A DNA stretch of 64,000 nucleotides from an uncultured Hyphomonas sp. (GTDB taxonomy: Bacteria; Pseudomonadota; Alphaproteobacteria; Caulobacterales; Hyphomonadaceae): the NCBI RefSeq assembly GCF_963678195.1, contig NZ_OY782759.1, positions 2,046,001-2,110,000 of the forward strand, read 5' to 3'. The stretch's first letter is position 1. Each line of letters begins with the position of its first letter. The position numbers and the translations under genes were made by a program. Positions 26,976-36,388 of this stretch are shown piece by piece. A model generated the notes under the pieces. It was given only the letters and a program-made list of their open reading frames with translations. It had not been told where the DNA came from and searched no databases.

Positions 26976-28175
26976 ATGCTCGAGGGCATAAAGGTCATTG
27001 AATACGCGACTTACATGGCAGCCCCGGGGGCAGGATCGATCCTCAGCGACTGGGGCGCCGACGTTGTCAAAGTCGAACCGCCGGGCGGCGATCCGATCCG
27101 GATTTTCTTCCGGACCATCGGGACGGACCTCCAGGACAATCCGGTCTTCGACTTTGACAATCGCGGCAAGAAATCCATTGCCGTGGATACGTCGAAACCT
27201 GAGGGCCAGAAGCTGCTCCGGAAGATGGTGGAAGAGGCAGACGTCTTCCTCACAAATGTGCGTCCGGGCGGGCTGGAGCGGTCCGGCCTCAGCTATGAAG
27301 AACTCAGCAAGATCAATCCGAAGCTCGTTTACTGCTCGCTCACAGGCTACGGCCTGGAGGGCCCGGACGCCGACCGACCAGGATTCGACGTGGCCAGCTT
27401 CTGGAGCCGAACCGGGGTTGGCGCGTTGACGGTTCCAAAAGGGCAAGAGCCCTTCCCGCTTCGCACAGCATTCGGCGATCATACAACCTCAATGGCCACC
27501 GCTGCCGGCATCTGCGCGGCGCTTGTTGAAGCCACACGCACAGGCAAGGGACGCCTGGTGGAGTCGTCCCTGTTCCGGGCGGGTCTCTATGCCCTCGGCT
27601 CCGACTTCGCGATCCAGCTTTTCTTCAACCGGGTCGCCTCGACGAAGAGCCGGCATGAGCAGAACGTGCCGATAACCAATTTCTTCAAAACGAAGGACAA
27701 TAGCTGGATTTGTATCGTTCAGCGTCAGGGAGATGTGGACTGGGTGCCGATGTGCAAGGTGATCGGCCGCGAGGACCTGATTGAAGATCCCCGTTTTACA
27801 AGCTCCAAGGCTCGAAGGAAGAATGCATCGGATCTGGTCGACTTCATCGATGAGGGCTTCGCGAAATTCACGAAAGCGGAAATCTCGGCCCGCCTCGATG
27901 AGCATTCCATCGCCTGGGCACCGGTTCAGACGCTTGCCGAAGTCGCCGAGGATCCGCAGACGAAGGCCGCGGGCGCCATTGTCGAAGTGCCAAGCAGCAA
28001 AGGCGATGGCACCACCTTCCCGTCCCCGGCCTCTCCTGTACGGTTCCCGGGCGCCGATGATGGCCCAAAGGGACCGTCACCGAAACTGGGAGAGCACACG
28101 CGTGCTGTGCTGGAAGACCTCGGCCTCGCCGCGAGTGAGATTGACGCGCTCTACGGCGAGGGTGTGGTGAAGTAA
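26976..28175 (+). CDS. CaiB/BaiF family CoA-transferase
   Basis: A 399-residue family III CoA-transferase. LEGIKVIEYATYMAAPGAG and SDWGADVVKVEPPGGDPIR at the N terminus and the conserved Asp in RPGFDVASFW identify the fold of interlocked dimers. GGAGGAGAG precedes the ATG. The family moves CoA between organic acids or racemises 2-methylacyl-CoA; the substrate cannot be read from sequence. It converges with an enoyl-CoA hydratase gene 3 nt away, which hints at acyl-CoA catabolism. Confidence 0.9.
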   Translation: MLEGIKVIEYATYMAAPGAGSILSDWGADVVKVEPPGGDPIRIFFRTIGTDLQDNPVFDFDNRGKKSIAVDTSKPEGQKLLRKMVEEADVFLTNVRPGGLERSGLSYEELSKINPKLVYCSLTGYGLEGPDADRPGFDVASFWSRTGVGALTVPKGQEPFPLRTAFGDHTTSMATAAGICAALVEATRTGKGRLVESSLFRAGLYALGSDFAIQLFFNRVASTKSRHEQNVPITNFFKTKDNSWICIVQRQGDVDWVPMCKVIGREDLIEDPRFTSSKARRKNASDLVDFIDEGFAKFTKAEISARLDEHSIAWAPVQTLAEVAEDPQTKAAGAIVEVPSSKGDGTTFPSPASPVRFPGADDGPKGPSPKLGEHTRAVLEDLGLAASEIDALYGEGVVK

Positions 28176-28178
28176 CGC

Positions 28179-28976
28179 CTATTCGCCTTTGAAGTCCGGT
28201 GTGCGCTTTTCGAGAATGGCGTTGACGCCTTCCATGTGGTCGTCCGTCTCGTGCATCAGGGCCTGCGCCGCGGCAGACATTTCCATGATTGTGTCATAAG
28301 ACGTCGTCGCGCCCTGACGCATCAGCGTCTTGGCGAGGCGCAGGGCCTGCGGCGGCTGCCCCGCAATACGTTTGGCCAGGTTCATGGCTTCATCCATCAG
28401 CGAGTCTGCCGGAACAACCTGGGAGACAAGTCCCCACTCGCAAGCGGTCCGGGCATCGATGACATCACCGGTGAAGAGCAGCTGCGCCGCCCGAGACGAG
28501 CCGATCAGGCGCGGAAGCAGCCAGGCGCCGCCATCACCAGGAATCAGGCCGAGCTTCAGGAACGTCACGCCCATCTTCGCCTTCTCTGAGGCGATACGAA
28601 TATCCGCCATACAGGCCACGTCACAGCCCAGGCCAATTGCCGGTCCGTTGATGGCCGAGATCAGCGGCACTTCGAGATTGTAGAGGGAGCGGACAATCAC
28701 ATGGATATTCCGGCGGTAGCCATCGCGGATGTCATGCGGCTTGCCGCCGAATGCCCCGGTCTTGTTCTGCATCGCTTTCACATCGCCGCCGGCAGAGAAG
28801 GCCCGGCCCGCTCCTGTAAGGATGGCGCAGCGGATTTCGGGGTCCGCGGTGATTTCCGCGCATGCCGCAGCAATCGCCTTTCCATCGCCATCCTGGCCGA
28901 GCGCATTCATCGCGTCCGGCCGGTTGAGCGTCATGATGACGATTGGACCCTGTTTTTCGAGTTTGATGACCGACAT
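28179..28976 (-). CDS. Enoyl-CoA hydratase/isomerase family protein
   Basis: A 265-residue crotonase-fold protein. Oxyanion-hole segments are AFSAGGDVKAM and INGPAIGLGCDVACMADIRIAS, followed by GLIPGDGGAWLLPRLIG. One acidic position typical of true hydratases (Glu before the glycine-rich loop) appears as GDGG, so hydratase versus isomerase activity is open. The start at 28976 has GGAGG seven bases upstream; the frame is open to 29018. Confidence 0.9.
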   Translation of the reverse strand: MSVIKLEKQGPIVIMTLNRPDAMNALGQDGDGKAIAAACAEITADPEIRCAILTGAGRAFSAGGDVKAMQNKTGAFGGKPHDIRDGYRRNIHVIVRSLYNLEVPLISAINGPAIGLGCDVACMADIRIASEKAKMGVTFLKLGLIPGDGGAWLLPRLIGSSRAAQLLFTGDVIDARTACEWGLVSQVVPADSLMDEAMNLAKRIAGQPPQALRLAKTLMRQGATTSYDTIMEMSAAAQALMHETDDHMEGVNAILEKRTPDFKGE

Positions 28977-29120
28977 CCGGTTTGCCTCCAATTCTGCTGG
29001 CGCAGACCTGACAGCCAACGCTGGTTTTGTCCATGTCCTGCACCGGTACGGCGTGGTGTCAGACTGCCACAGTTACGCTCGCAGGCAGCGGCGGATCAGT
29101 CCAGCCGAGAGGCGCCAGAA

Positions 29121-29618
29121 CTATTGGCAGACCTGAAACGTGACGAGGCCGTCGCCCGATCCGAAGCGCTCCATTGTGTATTTTTCAATATCGACAAGAT
29201 ATCCGTCCCCGCCGAGATTTGCCGTGCAACATCCGTGGCAGTCCGCGTCTGAACACGCGTCAAAGACCTTTACCATCAGGGTTCGGTCATCCTGCTGAAG
29301 ACGGAGGCGTTTCATACCCAGTGTCTCCCAGTCCTTGAGATGAACAGCGACGATATTGTGATCCCTCACCCAGCTTTCAGTTTTTTTGCCGGATAGACCG
29401 TAAAACTGGCCAGCCCATGTGCAGCCATTGTTTTCAATACACTCCTCGCTACCCGGCTTCGGATAGGACTCGTAATTGGTCAGCTGTGCTGTGTGCCGCT
29501 GCGACTCGCAAACAGGGGCGGTTGCTGCGGTGGTCTGATGTGGTGGCATGGAACAGCCTGTCGCGGCGAAGAAGCCAACCAACAGTGACCAATGTCGAAC
29601 GCGGGACAGAACGGACAT
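29121..29618 (-). CDS. Cysteine-rich lipoprotein, possible double-psi beta-barrel
   Basis: A 165-residue protein starting MSVLSRVRHWSLLVGFFAATGC, a signal peptide with a lipobox-like cysteine. The mature part has nine or more cysteines, including ECIENNGCTWAGQF and DACSDADCHGCCTANL, then YLVDIEKYTMERFG. This order, with a central Val-Phe-Asp-Ala-Cys strand, resembles expansin/RlpA-type double-psi barrels with disulfides; I do not recognise a named bacterial family. The frame is open back to 29717 inside the upstream gene. The ATG lies one base after the stop of 29620-30411, so it is cotranslated with that gene. Confidence 0.7.
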   Translation of the reverse strand: MSVLSRVRHWSLLVGFFAATGCSMPPHQTTAATAPVCESQRHTAQLTNYESYPKPGSEECIENNGCTWAGQFYGLSGKKTESWVRDHNIVAVHLKDWETLGMKRLRLQQDDRTLMVKVFDACSDADCHGCCTANLGGDGYLVDIEKYTMERFGSGDGLVTFQVCQ

Positions 29619-29619
29619 C

Positions 29620-30411
29620 TCAGGCAGTGACAGGGCTGCGAAAGCGCGTTCCCGGCGCGGGGGGATCGTTTCGCCCGCCTGCAAAACACTGCGCCTTGGA
29701 CATCCAGTCTTCTGCAATCGGTCCCGTCACACGCAAGGCGGTGTCTTTGACGTTGCGCGTCTGTGTGACGACCTGGCAGAACTCTGTTGCGCGGCCTTCA
29801 ATACGGTTTTCTCCATCGTCATCGCCAAACGTCCATTCGTCACCGGAGGGCGCGATCAGTCTGATGAAAGGCATCGGCCCGGGCGCCTCTTCCTGACGGA
29901 CCCGATAGGTCCAGCCATAAGTGTTGACGCCAAGAACGACGATATTCCGGATCCGGTCCTGATCGACACGTGCGGTTCCCAGCACGTCATAAATCTCCTG
30001 CCCGTGCGCCCAGGTTTCCATCAGGCGCGCGGTGATGGATGACCGGGCACTCATCGACGGCCCGGCCCATTTCAGACGGGCTTTCGGGTCGGCTTTTGTG
30101 AACGCTGCGGCGGTCGCCTGAGCCTGATCCCACCAGGCTGAAAGTAATTCGCGTCCTGCCGCGTCTCCGGCGTGCGCCTGTTCGCGGTTGCGCATGCCGT
30201 ACTTGCCCACCGCTGCCAGCTCGGTTTCCAGGCGCGCTTCATCAGCCAGCTGCAGCTCCGCCATCCAGTTCCAGTAGTGAAGGTGCCGGAGCACATCGTC
30301 GACGTGCCAGCCTTTGAACTGGGTTACTTTGCCGAAGTCCGCGTTTGGCCGGTTGACCAGCAGACCATAGAGCGCGCGGCTTTCTGCGAGGAAGTCGCCA
30401 GCTTGTTCCAT
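29620..30411 (-). CDS. TIGR03084-like (DinB/maleylpyruvate isomerase-fold) protein
   Basis: A 263-residue protein with a DinB-like four-helix N-terminal part: QFKGWHVDDVLRHLHYWNW supplies one metal His region and METWAHGQEIYD another, typical of the mycothiol-dependent maleylpyruvate isomerase fold. The C-terminal domain (about 170-250, RATEFCQVVTQTRNV) resembles TIGR03084/wHTH-type tails. GGAGG precedes the ATG at 30411; the frame is open to 30453. The thiol partner is unknown, as alphaproteobacteria generally lack mycothiol. Confidence 0.78.
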   Translation of the reverse strand: MEQAGDFLAESRALYGLLVNRPNADFGKVTQFKGWHVDDVLRHLHYWNWMAELQLADEARLETELAAVGKYGMRNREQAHAGDAAGRELLSAWWDQAQATAAAFTKADPKARLKWAGPSMSARSSITARLMETWAHGQEIYDVLGTARVDQDRIRNIVVLGVNTYGWTYRVRQEEAPGPMPFIRLIAPSGDEWTFGDDDGENRIEGRATEFCQVVTQTRNVKDTALRVTGPIAEDWMSKAQCFAGGRNDPPAPGTRFRSPVTA

Positions 30412-30464
30412 TGTATTTCCTCCCGGCCCTTTCCTAGGCCGGGACAAAAGCAATGGCTACAGGG

Positions 30465-31079
30465 TCAGCGCGTGAAAACGATGGAGAAAGTGACCGGCAC
30501 ATCCGGTGTAATGCCCGGAAGGTTTGCCAACTCCCGCAGCTTTTCGACGCCGCCGTCCAACCCGAAGTCCGCGGCGTTGACGATGATCGGTACGCTCGTT
30601 CCGACCTGAACCTTGTCCGCCCCGATCCGCGTCACCAGCAGGTCGGTGTCGATTTCCTGCGTTTCGCCATGCAGGTCCAAGGTGGCAGTCACCGGTACAT
30701 TCACCGCATCGCCAATCGCCAGGTCCGTGAAGACGGCCGGGTTCAGTTTGGTTGTGACCGTCGCTTCCGGGTAGGTTTCCGTTTCGAACAGGAATTCGCG
30801 CATGCGCTCGTTCCGGATATCGATATTGGTCTCTACAGACGAGAGCGGAATTTCGATCTCGGCATCGCCATTGGCCATCACTGTGCCCGACAGGCCGCTG
30901 AATGTGTGGGCCTCGGCCAGGGTGCCAGCTTTCACCGAAACGAATGAAAACCGGGACGCGCCGGAATCGACGGTCCAGTCGCCATCGAGCGTGGACATCT
31001 CAGCAGGCGCTGGCGGCGAACAGGCCGCAACGCCAAGTGCGGCAGCGGCGAAGAGAGAGCGTATCAAAACGGTTTTCAT
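30465..31079 (-). CDS. YceI-family lipoprotein
   Basis: A 204-residue protein with signal peptide and lipobox (ALGVAAC) followed by a YceI domain: GDWTVDSGASRFSF, then alternating beta strands ending VPVTFSIVF. YceI proteins are lipocalin-like barrels that bind isoprenoid or other lipids in the periplasm. AGGAG lies 5 nt before the ATG at 31079. Compared with generic YceI the segment NADGD/VETNIDIRNERMREFLF is well kept. The ligand here is unknown. Confidence 0.88.
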   Translation of the reverse strand: MKTVLIRSLFAAAALGVAACSPPAPAEMSTLDGDWTVDSGASRFSFVSVKAGTLAEAHTFSGLSGTVMANGDAEIEIPLSSVETNIDIRNERMREFLFETETYPEATVTTKLNPAVFTDLAIGDAVNVPVTATLDLHGETQEIDTDLLVTRIGADKVQVGTSVPIIVNAADFGLDGGVEKLRELANLPGITPDVPVTFSIVFTR

Positions 31080-31208
31080 GGGGGACTCCTGTCGTGAACT
31101 CAGGTGTTCTCGGATGTGGTGTATCGAAACAGAAGTGCCAGAGCATGCCAACACAAGTCTGTCTTACGATCCTGCAAACCGGCGCAAAGCCTCTGTTTCA
31201 GGCGGACG

Positions 31209-31658
31209 CTATTCCTCGAGTGCCTTGATCATGTCGACGCGCGTTCCGTGGCGTCCGCCTTCGAATTCGGCGGTCAGGAACGCGTCCACGATATCCAGGG
31301 CGAGGCCCTCACCGATCACCCGCGCACCGAGGGAGAGCATATTCGCGTCATTGTGCTGGCGGATCATTCTTGCCGAGAAGGTATCGCTGCAAACACCGCA
31401 GCGAATGCCTTTCACCTTATTGGCCGCCATCATGATGCCCTGCCCGGTGCCGCAGACGATGATGCCGAGCTGGCACTCGCCGGAGGCCACCTTCTGAGCC
31501 GCGGCTTCGCCATGAATTGGATAGTGAGTGCTTTCTGACGTCATCGGCCCGATGTCGATCACGTCCCAGCCCTGAGCCGCGACATGCGCCGCTATGGTCT
31601 TGCGAAGTTCGATGTCAGCGTGATCGCTGGACAGAACAATACGTTTATTGGTGCTCAT
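31209..31658 (-). CDS. rpiB: Ribose 5-phosphate isomerase B
   Basis: A 149-residue RpiB/LacAB isomerase interconverting ribose 5-phosphate and ribulose 5-phosphate. It has VLSSDHADIELR, the catalytic-cysteine loop IVCGTGQGIMMAAN, and the phosphate-binding NDANMLSLGARV. Full length for the family. It starts 10 nt after the guaA stop, so it is probably cotranscribed; ribose phosphate supply for PRPP and purines makes that neighbour sensible. Confidence 0.95.
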   Translation of the reverse strand: MSTNKRIVLSSDHADIELRKTIAAHVAAQGWDVIDIGPMTSESTHYPIHGEAAAQKVASGECQLGIIVCGTGQGIMMAANKVKGIRCGVCSDTFSARMIRQHNDANMLSLGARVIGEGLALDIVDAFLTAEFEGGRHGTRVDMIKALEE

Positions 31659-31668
31659 CGCTCGTACC

Positions 31669-33231
31669 CTATTCCCACTCGATCGTACCGGGCGGTTTTG
31701 AAGTCACATCGTAGACAACGCGATTGACGCCTTTGACCTCATTGATGATGCGCGTGGCAACGCGGCCCAGGAAATCGTGCTCGAATGGATAATAGTCCGC
31801 CGTCATACCATCTGTTGACGTGACGGCCCGCAGCGCGAGTACGGCTTCATAGGTCCGCTCGTCGCCCATGACGCCGACCGTATTCACGGGCAGCAGAACG
31901 CTGAAGGCCTGCCAGATTTCATTGTAGAGCCCGGCCTTCCGGATCTCTTCGATATAGATCGCATCGGCCTTGCGGAGCGTATCGGCCTTCTCGTGTGTAA
32001 TCTCACCCGGGATACGGATGGCGAGGCCAGGCCCCGGGAATGGGTGGCGGTCGACGAAGGCATCGGTCAGGCCAAGTTCCCGGCCAAGCGCCCGCACTTC
32101 GTCCTTGAACAATTCGCGAAGTGGTTCGACCAGCTTCATGTTCATGCGTTCAGGCAGGCCGCCGACATTATGGTGACTCTTGATCGTGACGCTCGGCCCG
32201 CCGAGGGCAGAGACGCTTTCGATGACGTCCGGATAGAGCGTGCCCTGCGCCAGAAAATCCGCGCCGCCAATCTTCTTCGCCTCGTCTTCGAACACATCGA
32301 TGAACAGGCCACCGATGATCTTCCGCTTGCGCTCCGGATCGGTGACGCCTTCGAGCTTGCCAAGGAAGAGTTCCGAAGCGTCCACATGGACGAGCGGGAT
32401 GTTGTAGTGTTCGCGGAACAGGTTCACGACCTGATCGCTTTCCCCTGCCCGCATCAGACCGTGGTCGACATAGACGCAGGTCAACTGGTCGCCGATGGCT
32501 TCGTGGATCAGAACCGCCGCGACTGAGGAATCGACGCCGCCCGACAAACCGCAGATGACGCGCCCGTCACCGACCTGCTCACGTATCTTCTGGACGGCTT
32601 CAGCGCGGTAAGCAGCCATCGTCCAGTCGCCTTTCAGGCCGGCTACGCCGTGCGTAAAGTTGCGGAGCAGTTGCCGGCCGTGCGTCGTATGGACGACTTC
32701 CGGGTGGAACTGGGTGCCATAGAAGCGGCGCTCAGGATCCGCGATGATGGCGTAGGGCGCGCCGGGGGATTTTGCTATGACACCGAAACCAGACGCCATT
32801 TCGGCGACGTGGTCGCCATGGCTCATCCAGACCTGCTCATGATCGCCGGCGTGGAACAGGCCCTCGAGGATCGGATCTTCGACGACTTTCTCGATGAAGG
32901 CCCGGCCGAATTCGCGGCTGGTGCCGCTTTCGACTTTGCCGCCGAGCTGTTCCATCATCACCTGCTGGCCATAGCAGATACCGAGGACCGGAACGCCGAG
33001 GCTGAAAACGGTGTCGTCCGCGCGGGGGCTGTTGTCCCAGGTAACGCTGGACGGCCCGCCGGAGAGGATAATCGCCTGCGGGTCATAGTCTGCCAGAAAG
33101 GCGGCATCGACCTTGTTGAAGGGGTGGATTTCGCAATAGACGCCGCTCTCGCGAAGTCGCCGGGCGATCAGCTGGGTCACCTGGCTTCCAAAGTCGACGA
33201 TAAGGGCGCGTTCGTGTCTCTGGTCAGTCAT
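31669..33231 (-). CDS. guaA: GMP synthase (glutamine-hydrolysing)
   Basis: A 520-residue enzyme converting XMP to GMP. The N-terminal class I amidotransferase has nucleophile Cys in GICYGQQ and the late His-Glu in FHPEV. The ATP pyrophosphatase domain carries the P-loop SGGVDSS at about residue 230. The C-terminal dimerisation domain ends in KPPGTIEWE, the family's standard terminus. guaB, the preceding pathway step, lies 6.3 kb further on the same strand. Confidence 0.97.
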   Translation of the reverse strand: MTDQRHERALIVDFGSQVTQLIARRLRESGVYCEIHPFNKVDAAFLADYDPQAIILSGGPSSVTWDNSPRADDTVFSLGVPVLGICYGQQVMMEQLGGKVESGTSREFGRAFIEKVVEDPILEGLFHAGDHEQVWMSHGDHVAEMASGFGVIAKSPGAPYAIIADPERRFYGTQFHPEVVHTTHGRQLLRNFTHGVAGLKGDWTMAAYRAEAVQKIREQVGDGRVICGLSGGVDSSVAAVLIHEAIGDQLTCVYVDHGLMRAGESDQVVNLFREHYNIPLVHVDASELFLGKLEGVTDPERKRKIIGGLFIDVFEDEAKKIGGADFLAQGTLYPDVIESVSALGGPSVTIKSHHNVGGLPERMNMKLVEPLRELFKDEVRALGRELGLTDAFVDRHPFPGPGLAIRIPGEITHEKADTLRKADAIYIEEIRKAGLYNEIWQAFSVLLPVNTVGVMGDERTYEAVLALRAVTSTDGMTADYYPFEHDFLGRVATRIINEVKGVNRVVYDVTSKPPGTIEWE

Positions 33232-33331
33232 GGCGCCGCTTAGCCGAGGATGAGGGATTCGTCCATATCAAGATGCGGCTGCGGCGCTGCCAGCGCTTGA
33301 CCCTGCTTCCGGACCGGCATTTCCTGCCCTT

Positions 33332-34396
33332 ATGACAACCACGCTTCCCCTGGAAAGCCGCAAACAAGCGGCATTCGAACATGCGCGCGCCGGCCTGTTT
33401 GACGACGCCGCGGCCCTTTTGCTGTCGGTTCTGAGCGAGACGCCGAAAGACATCGGGAGTTTGCTGCTCCTGGGCGATGTGCAGCACGCTGCCGGCCGGA
33501 CGCAGGATGCAAGCCGGGCCTATTCCGGCGCGCTTCAGGCCATCCAGCTTTCCGGCGGCCAAGTGGCGCCTGGTTTCCAGCAAGGCGTTCAGCGGGCGCA
33601 AGCCCGTCTCGGCGAGTATGCCCAGGGCTATGAGGCCTTCATCGAAGGCGAACTCCCGAAAGCGCAGCGGACAAGCCGGTTTGACCAGTCCGTAGACATC
33701 CTGCTGGGCAAGTCCGGCATCTATCTTCAGCAGCCGACGAAATACTATTTCCCCGGCCTGCCGCAGATCCAGTTCTATGACACGTCGGACTTCGACTGGG
33801 TGCCGGGCCTTGAGGCAAAGACGCCCGAGATCAAAAACGAACTCATGGGCGTTCTGTCTGATCATCAGGCCTTCCGGCCCTATCTGGAACGGCCCGACAG
33901 CCAGCCGAATGTGAAGAGCCACAAACTTGTCGGCAATGACGACTGGAGTGCCTTCTACCTCTGGAAAGACGGCGAGCGGGTTGAAGAAAACTGTGCGCGC
34001 TGTCCGGTTACCGCGGCCGCTTTCGACAATATTCCACTGGACCGCCTGCCCGGTCAGGCGCCATCGGTCCTGTTCTCCCTTCTGAAGCCCGGCGCGCACA
34101 TCCCGCCGCATCACGGCCTGATCAATACGCGCCTGATCTGCCACCTCCCGGTTCTGGTGCCGGGCCCTGCCTGGCTGCGGGTCGGCAGTGACACCCGTCA
34201 CTGGCAGGAAGGCAAAGTCTGTATCTTTGACGACAGTGTCGAACATGAAGCGAAGAATGAAGCGAGCGAGACCCGCGTCGTTCTCCTGTTCGACATCTGG
34301 CGCCCGGAACTGACCCTCGAAGAACGCGAGGAAGTCACCAAATTCCTTGGTGCCATCTCCACCTATTCCGGCGAAAAAATCGTCAGCGGAAACTAG
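33332..34396 (+). CDS. Aspartyl/asparaginyl beta-hydroxylase family protein with TPR-like N terminus
   Basis: A 354-residue protein. Residues about 1-110 are helical repeats resembling TPRs (AFEHARAGLFDDAAALLLS, LLLLGDVQHAAGRTQDASRAY). The C-terminal domain is the Fe(II)/2-oxoglutarate oxygenase of AspH type: HIPPHHGLINTRL, HLPVLVPG, and the second iron His in FDDSVEHEAKNE, with Arg in ETRVVLLFDIWRP for 2-oxoglutarate. No signal peptide or membrane anchor. Members hydroxylate Asp/Asn in proteins or modify lipid A; the target is unknown. It converges with rsmB, overlapping by 4 nt. Confidence 0.88.
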   Translation: MTTTLPLESRKQAAFEHARAGLFDDAAALLLSVLSETPKDIGSLLLLGDVQHAAGRTQDASRAYSGALQAIQLSGGQVAPGFQQGVQRAQARLGEYAQGYEAFIEGELPKAQRTSRFDQSVDILLGKSGIYLQQPTKYYFPGLPQIQFYDTSDFDWVPGLEAKTPEIKNELMGVLSDHQAFRPYLERPDSQPNVKSHKLVGNDDWSAFYLWKDGERVEENCARCPVTAAAFDNIPLDRLPGQAPSVLFSLLKPGAHIPPHHGLINTRLICHLPVLVPGPAWLRVGSDTRHWQEGKVCIFDDSVEHEAKNEASETRVVLLFDIWRPELTLEEREEVTKFLGAISTYSGEKIVSGN

Positions 34397-35697
34397 GCCT
34401 TCCTGAGTACCGCAAAGAAGAAACCGTCCGTTTCTGCCCGGCGCGGCGTGAGCCGGACACTGCCGGATGGCCCTCGATAATTGCGCATCATGGCTGCGCC
34501 TTCATCGGTCAGCAGGCCGGATGCGATCGCGGCCTCGGCGGCATCTTCCTCAGTAAACTCCGGATGGCCGGACAGGAATTCCGAGACGCGGTCTTCATCC
34601 TCCTCCATCAGAAAGCTGCAGGTCGCGTAGACCAGACGCCCGCCCGGTTTCACGAAGGTGGAGGCCTTGGCGAGAATGTCAGTCTGCTCCTGCTGGCGCT
34701 TGGCCAGCTGGCCCGGCTTCAGACGCCATTTTGCATCCGGACGGCGGCGCCAGGTGCCTGTCCCCGTGCACGGTGCGTCGACGAAGACGAGATCCATCTG
34801 GCCGGTCAGGTCTTCCAGTTGGGTCGGCTCCGACGGATGGACGAGCTGAACATTGTGGGCGCCGGAGCGTTTCAGGCGCGGGATCAGCGCCGAGAGGCGC
34901 CGGCCGTCGATGTCATAGGCGAAGATCTGCCCCTTCCCCTGCATCTGGGAAGCCAGAGCGAGCGTCTTGCCGCCGCCGCCGGCGCAATAGTCCAGCACCT
35001 GCTCACCGGGCCGAGCATTGCCCGCAGCCGCCGCGATCTGGGATCCGGCATCCTGAACCTCGACCCAGCCTTTCGAATAGGCCGGGATGCTTTCGAGGCT
35101 CGCCTCGCGCTGAGACGGGTCGCGGGCGGGAATATGATAGGCATTGTGGAGCAGCTGCGACGGCTCTGCCTTCGCGCTTTTCAGCGGCGCGGCGGCCTTC
35201 TCCGCATCCACTTTCAGCGTGTTGACCCGCAGGTCGACATCGGCGCGCACCGACATGGCCTGGGCTTCGACGACAGCCTCTTCCGCGAACACACGCGCCA
35301 GGTGCGGCGCCAGCCATTCGGGATAGTCACCCTGCACATGCGGCGGCGCTGTCGGGTCCGGCGCCATGACGAGGCGTTCGCGCTCCTGCAGGGTCAGTTT
35401 TGACGGGGCATGTTCTTCGTCCATCGCCGCGTCGATCTCGCGGATATTCCAGCCCCAGGCATGGGCCAGCGCGCCGAGGATCAGGCCCCGGGGGCTGTCG
35501 TCGCCCATGGCATGCGCGATGGAGTTCCGCTTGCGCAGCGCATCCAGTACGAGGCCGGAAACCCAGGCGCGGTCCTTGGCACCGGCATAGCGGGCGCGTT
35601 TGCCCCAGTCGCGGGCCGCCGATTTAACCGGCTGGTGACGGTTCAGGACGTCTGAAATGACGTCGATGGCTGCCGCGATACGTCCGCCGTTGCGCAT
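34393..35697 (-). CDS. rsmB: 16S rRNA m5C methyltransferase (RsmB/RsmF family)
   Basis: A 434-residue SAM-dependent RNA methyltransferase. An N-terminal helical region (about 1-120) is followed by the NOL1/NOP2/Sun domain with DYCAGGGGKTLALA (SAM site), FVDAPCTGTGTWRRRPDAKW and YATCSF; the two cysteines in APC and TCS are the release base and nucleophile. The first part is shorter than the NusB-like domain of E. coli RsmB, so exact target C967 is inferred from family. It is commonly placed between guaA and guaB in alphaproteobacteria, as here. Confidence 0.88.
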   Translation of the reverse strand: MRNGGRIAAAIDVISDVLNRHQPVKSAARDWGKRARYAGAKDRAWVSGLVLDALRKRNSIAHAMGDDSPRGLILGALAHAWGWNIREIDAAMDEEHAPSKLTLQERERLVMAPDPTAPPHVQGDYPEWLAPHLARVFAEEAVVEAQAMSVRADVDLRVNTLKVDAEKAAAPLKSAKAEPSQLLHNAYHIPARDPSQREASLESIPAYSKGWVEVQDAGSQIAAAAGNARPGEQVLDYCAGGGGKTLALASQMQGKGQIFAYDIDGRRLSALIPRLKRSGAHNVQLVHPSEPTQLEDLTGQMDLVFVDAPCTGTGTWRRRPDAKWRLKPGQLAKRQQEQTDILAKASTFVKPGGRLVYATCSFLMEEDEDRVSEFLSGHPEFTEEDAAEAAIASGLLTDEGAAMMRNYRGPSGSVRLTPRRAETDGFFFAVLRKA

Positions 35698-35770
35698 GAT
35701 TTTGGTGCTCCTTTTGGGGAGGGCTGTGTTAGCGTCTCAAAAAACATAATGAAACCAGAAAGGGCGGAAG

Positions 35771-36376
35771 ATGCTGGAGATAGACCTGCCGGAGGGGCTG
35801 AGACGGGCCAGTGCGGCGGACTGGCGGCAAGTCGGGGACATAACCGGCGAAGCTTTCGAATCCGATCCGGTGAACCTCTGGATCTTTGGGCGCACGCACG
35901 CGCTGAGACCGACTTTCTCCCTTCTGGCGCAGTCGATCTACCTGAAACACGGCATCTGCCACCTGGCGGGCGATGGTGGCGCAACGATGTGGATCGAGTC
36001 GCAGAACCGGAAGGAGCTCGGGCTGATACCGACGCTGCGCCTCTTGCCGACCCTGATGTTCAAGGGAACCCAAGGCTCCATCTTCCGGGCTCTCAATGCC
36101 GGCAAGGTGATGGACGAACACCACCCGAAAGACCCGCACGTCTACCTCTTCACGATTGGTACGCGTCAAGCCACGCGCGGCAAGGGACTGGGCAAGCTGA
36201 TGATGACGCCGATGAAGGCCGCCGCCGACAAGGCCCGCCTGCCCCTCTATCTCGAAAACTCGAACCCGATGAATACCGGCTTCTACCAGAGCCACGGATT
36301 TGAACGGATGAAACTGTTTGAGATCGGCCCGGGCGCCCCGCCCATGGAAGCGATGTGGCGGGAGCCAAAGACCTAG
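35771..36376 (+). CDS. GNAT family N-acetyltransferase
   Basis: A 201-residue acetyltransferase. The acetyl-CoA loop is RGKGLGKLMMTPM, followed by PLYLENSNPMNTGFYQSHGF, which is the usual GNAT motif A/B ending. The C terminus is KLFEIGPGAPPMEAMWREPKT. The substrate is unknown. The same C-terminal coding end reappears in degraded form at about 37014-37086. Confidence 0.88.
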   Translation: MLEIDLPEGLRRASAADWRQVGDITGEAFESDPVNLWIFGRTHALRPTFSLLAQSIYLKHGICHLAGDGGATMWIESQNRKELGLIPTLRLLPTLMFKGTQGSIFRALNAGKVMDEHHPKDPHVYLFTIGTRQATRGKGLGKLMMTPMKAAADKARLPLYLENSNPMNTGFYQSHGFERMKLFEIGPGAPPMEAMWREPKT

Positions 36377-36388
36377 CGCGCAGGCCTG

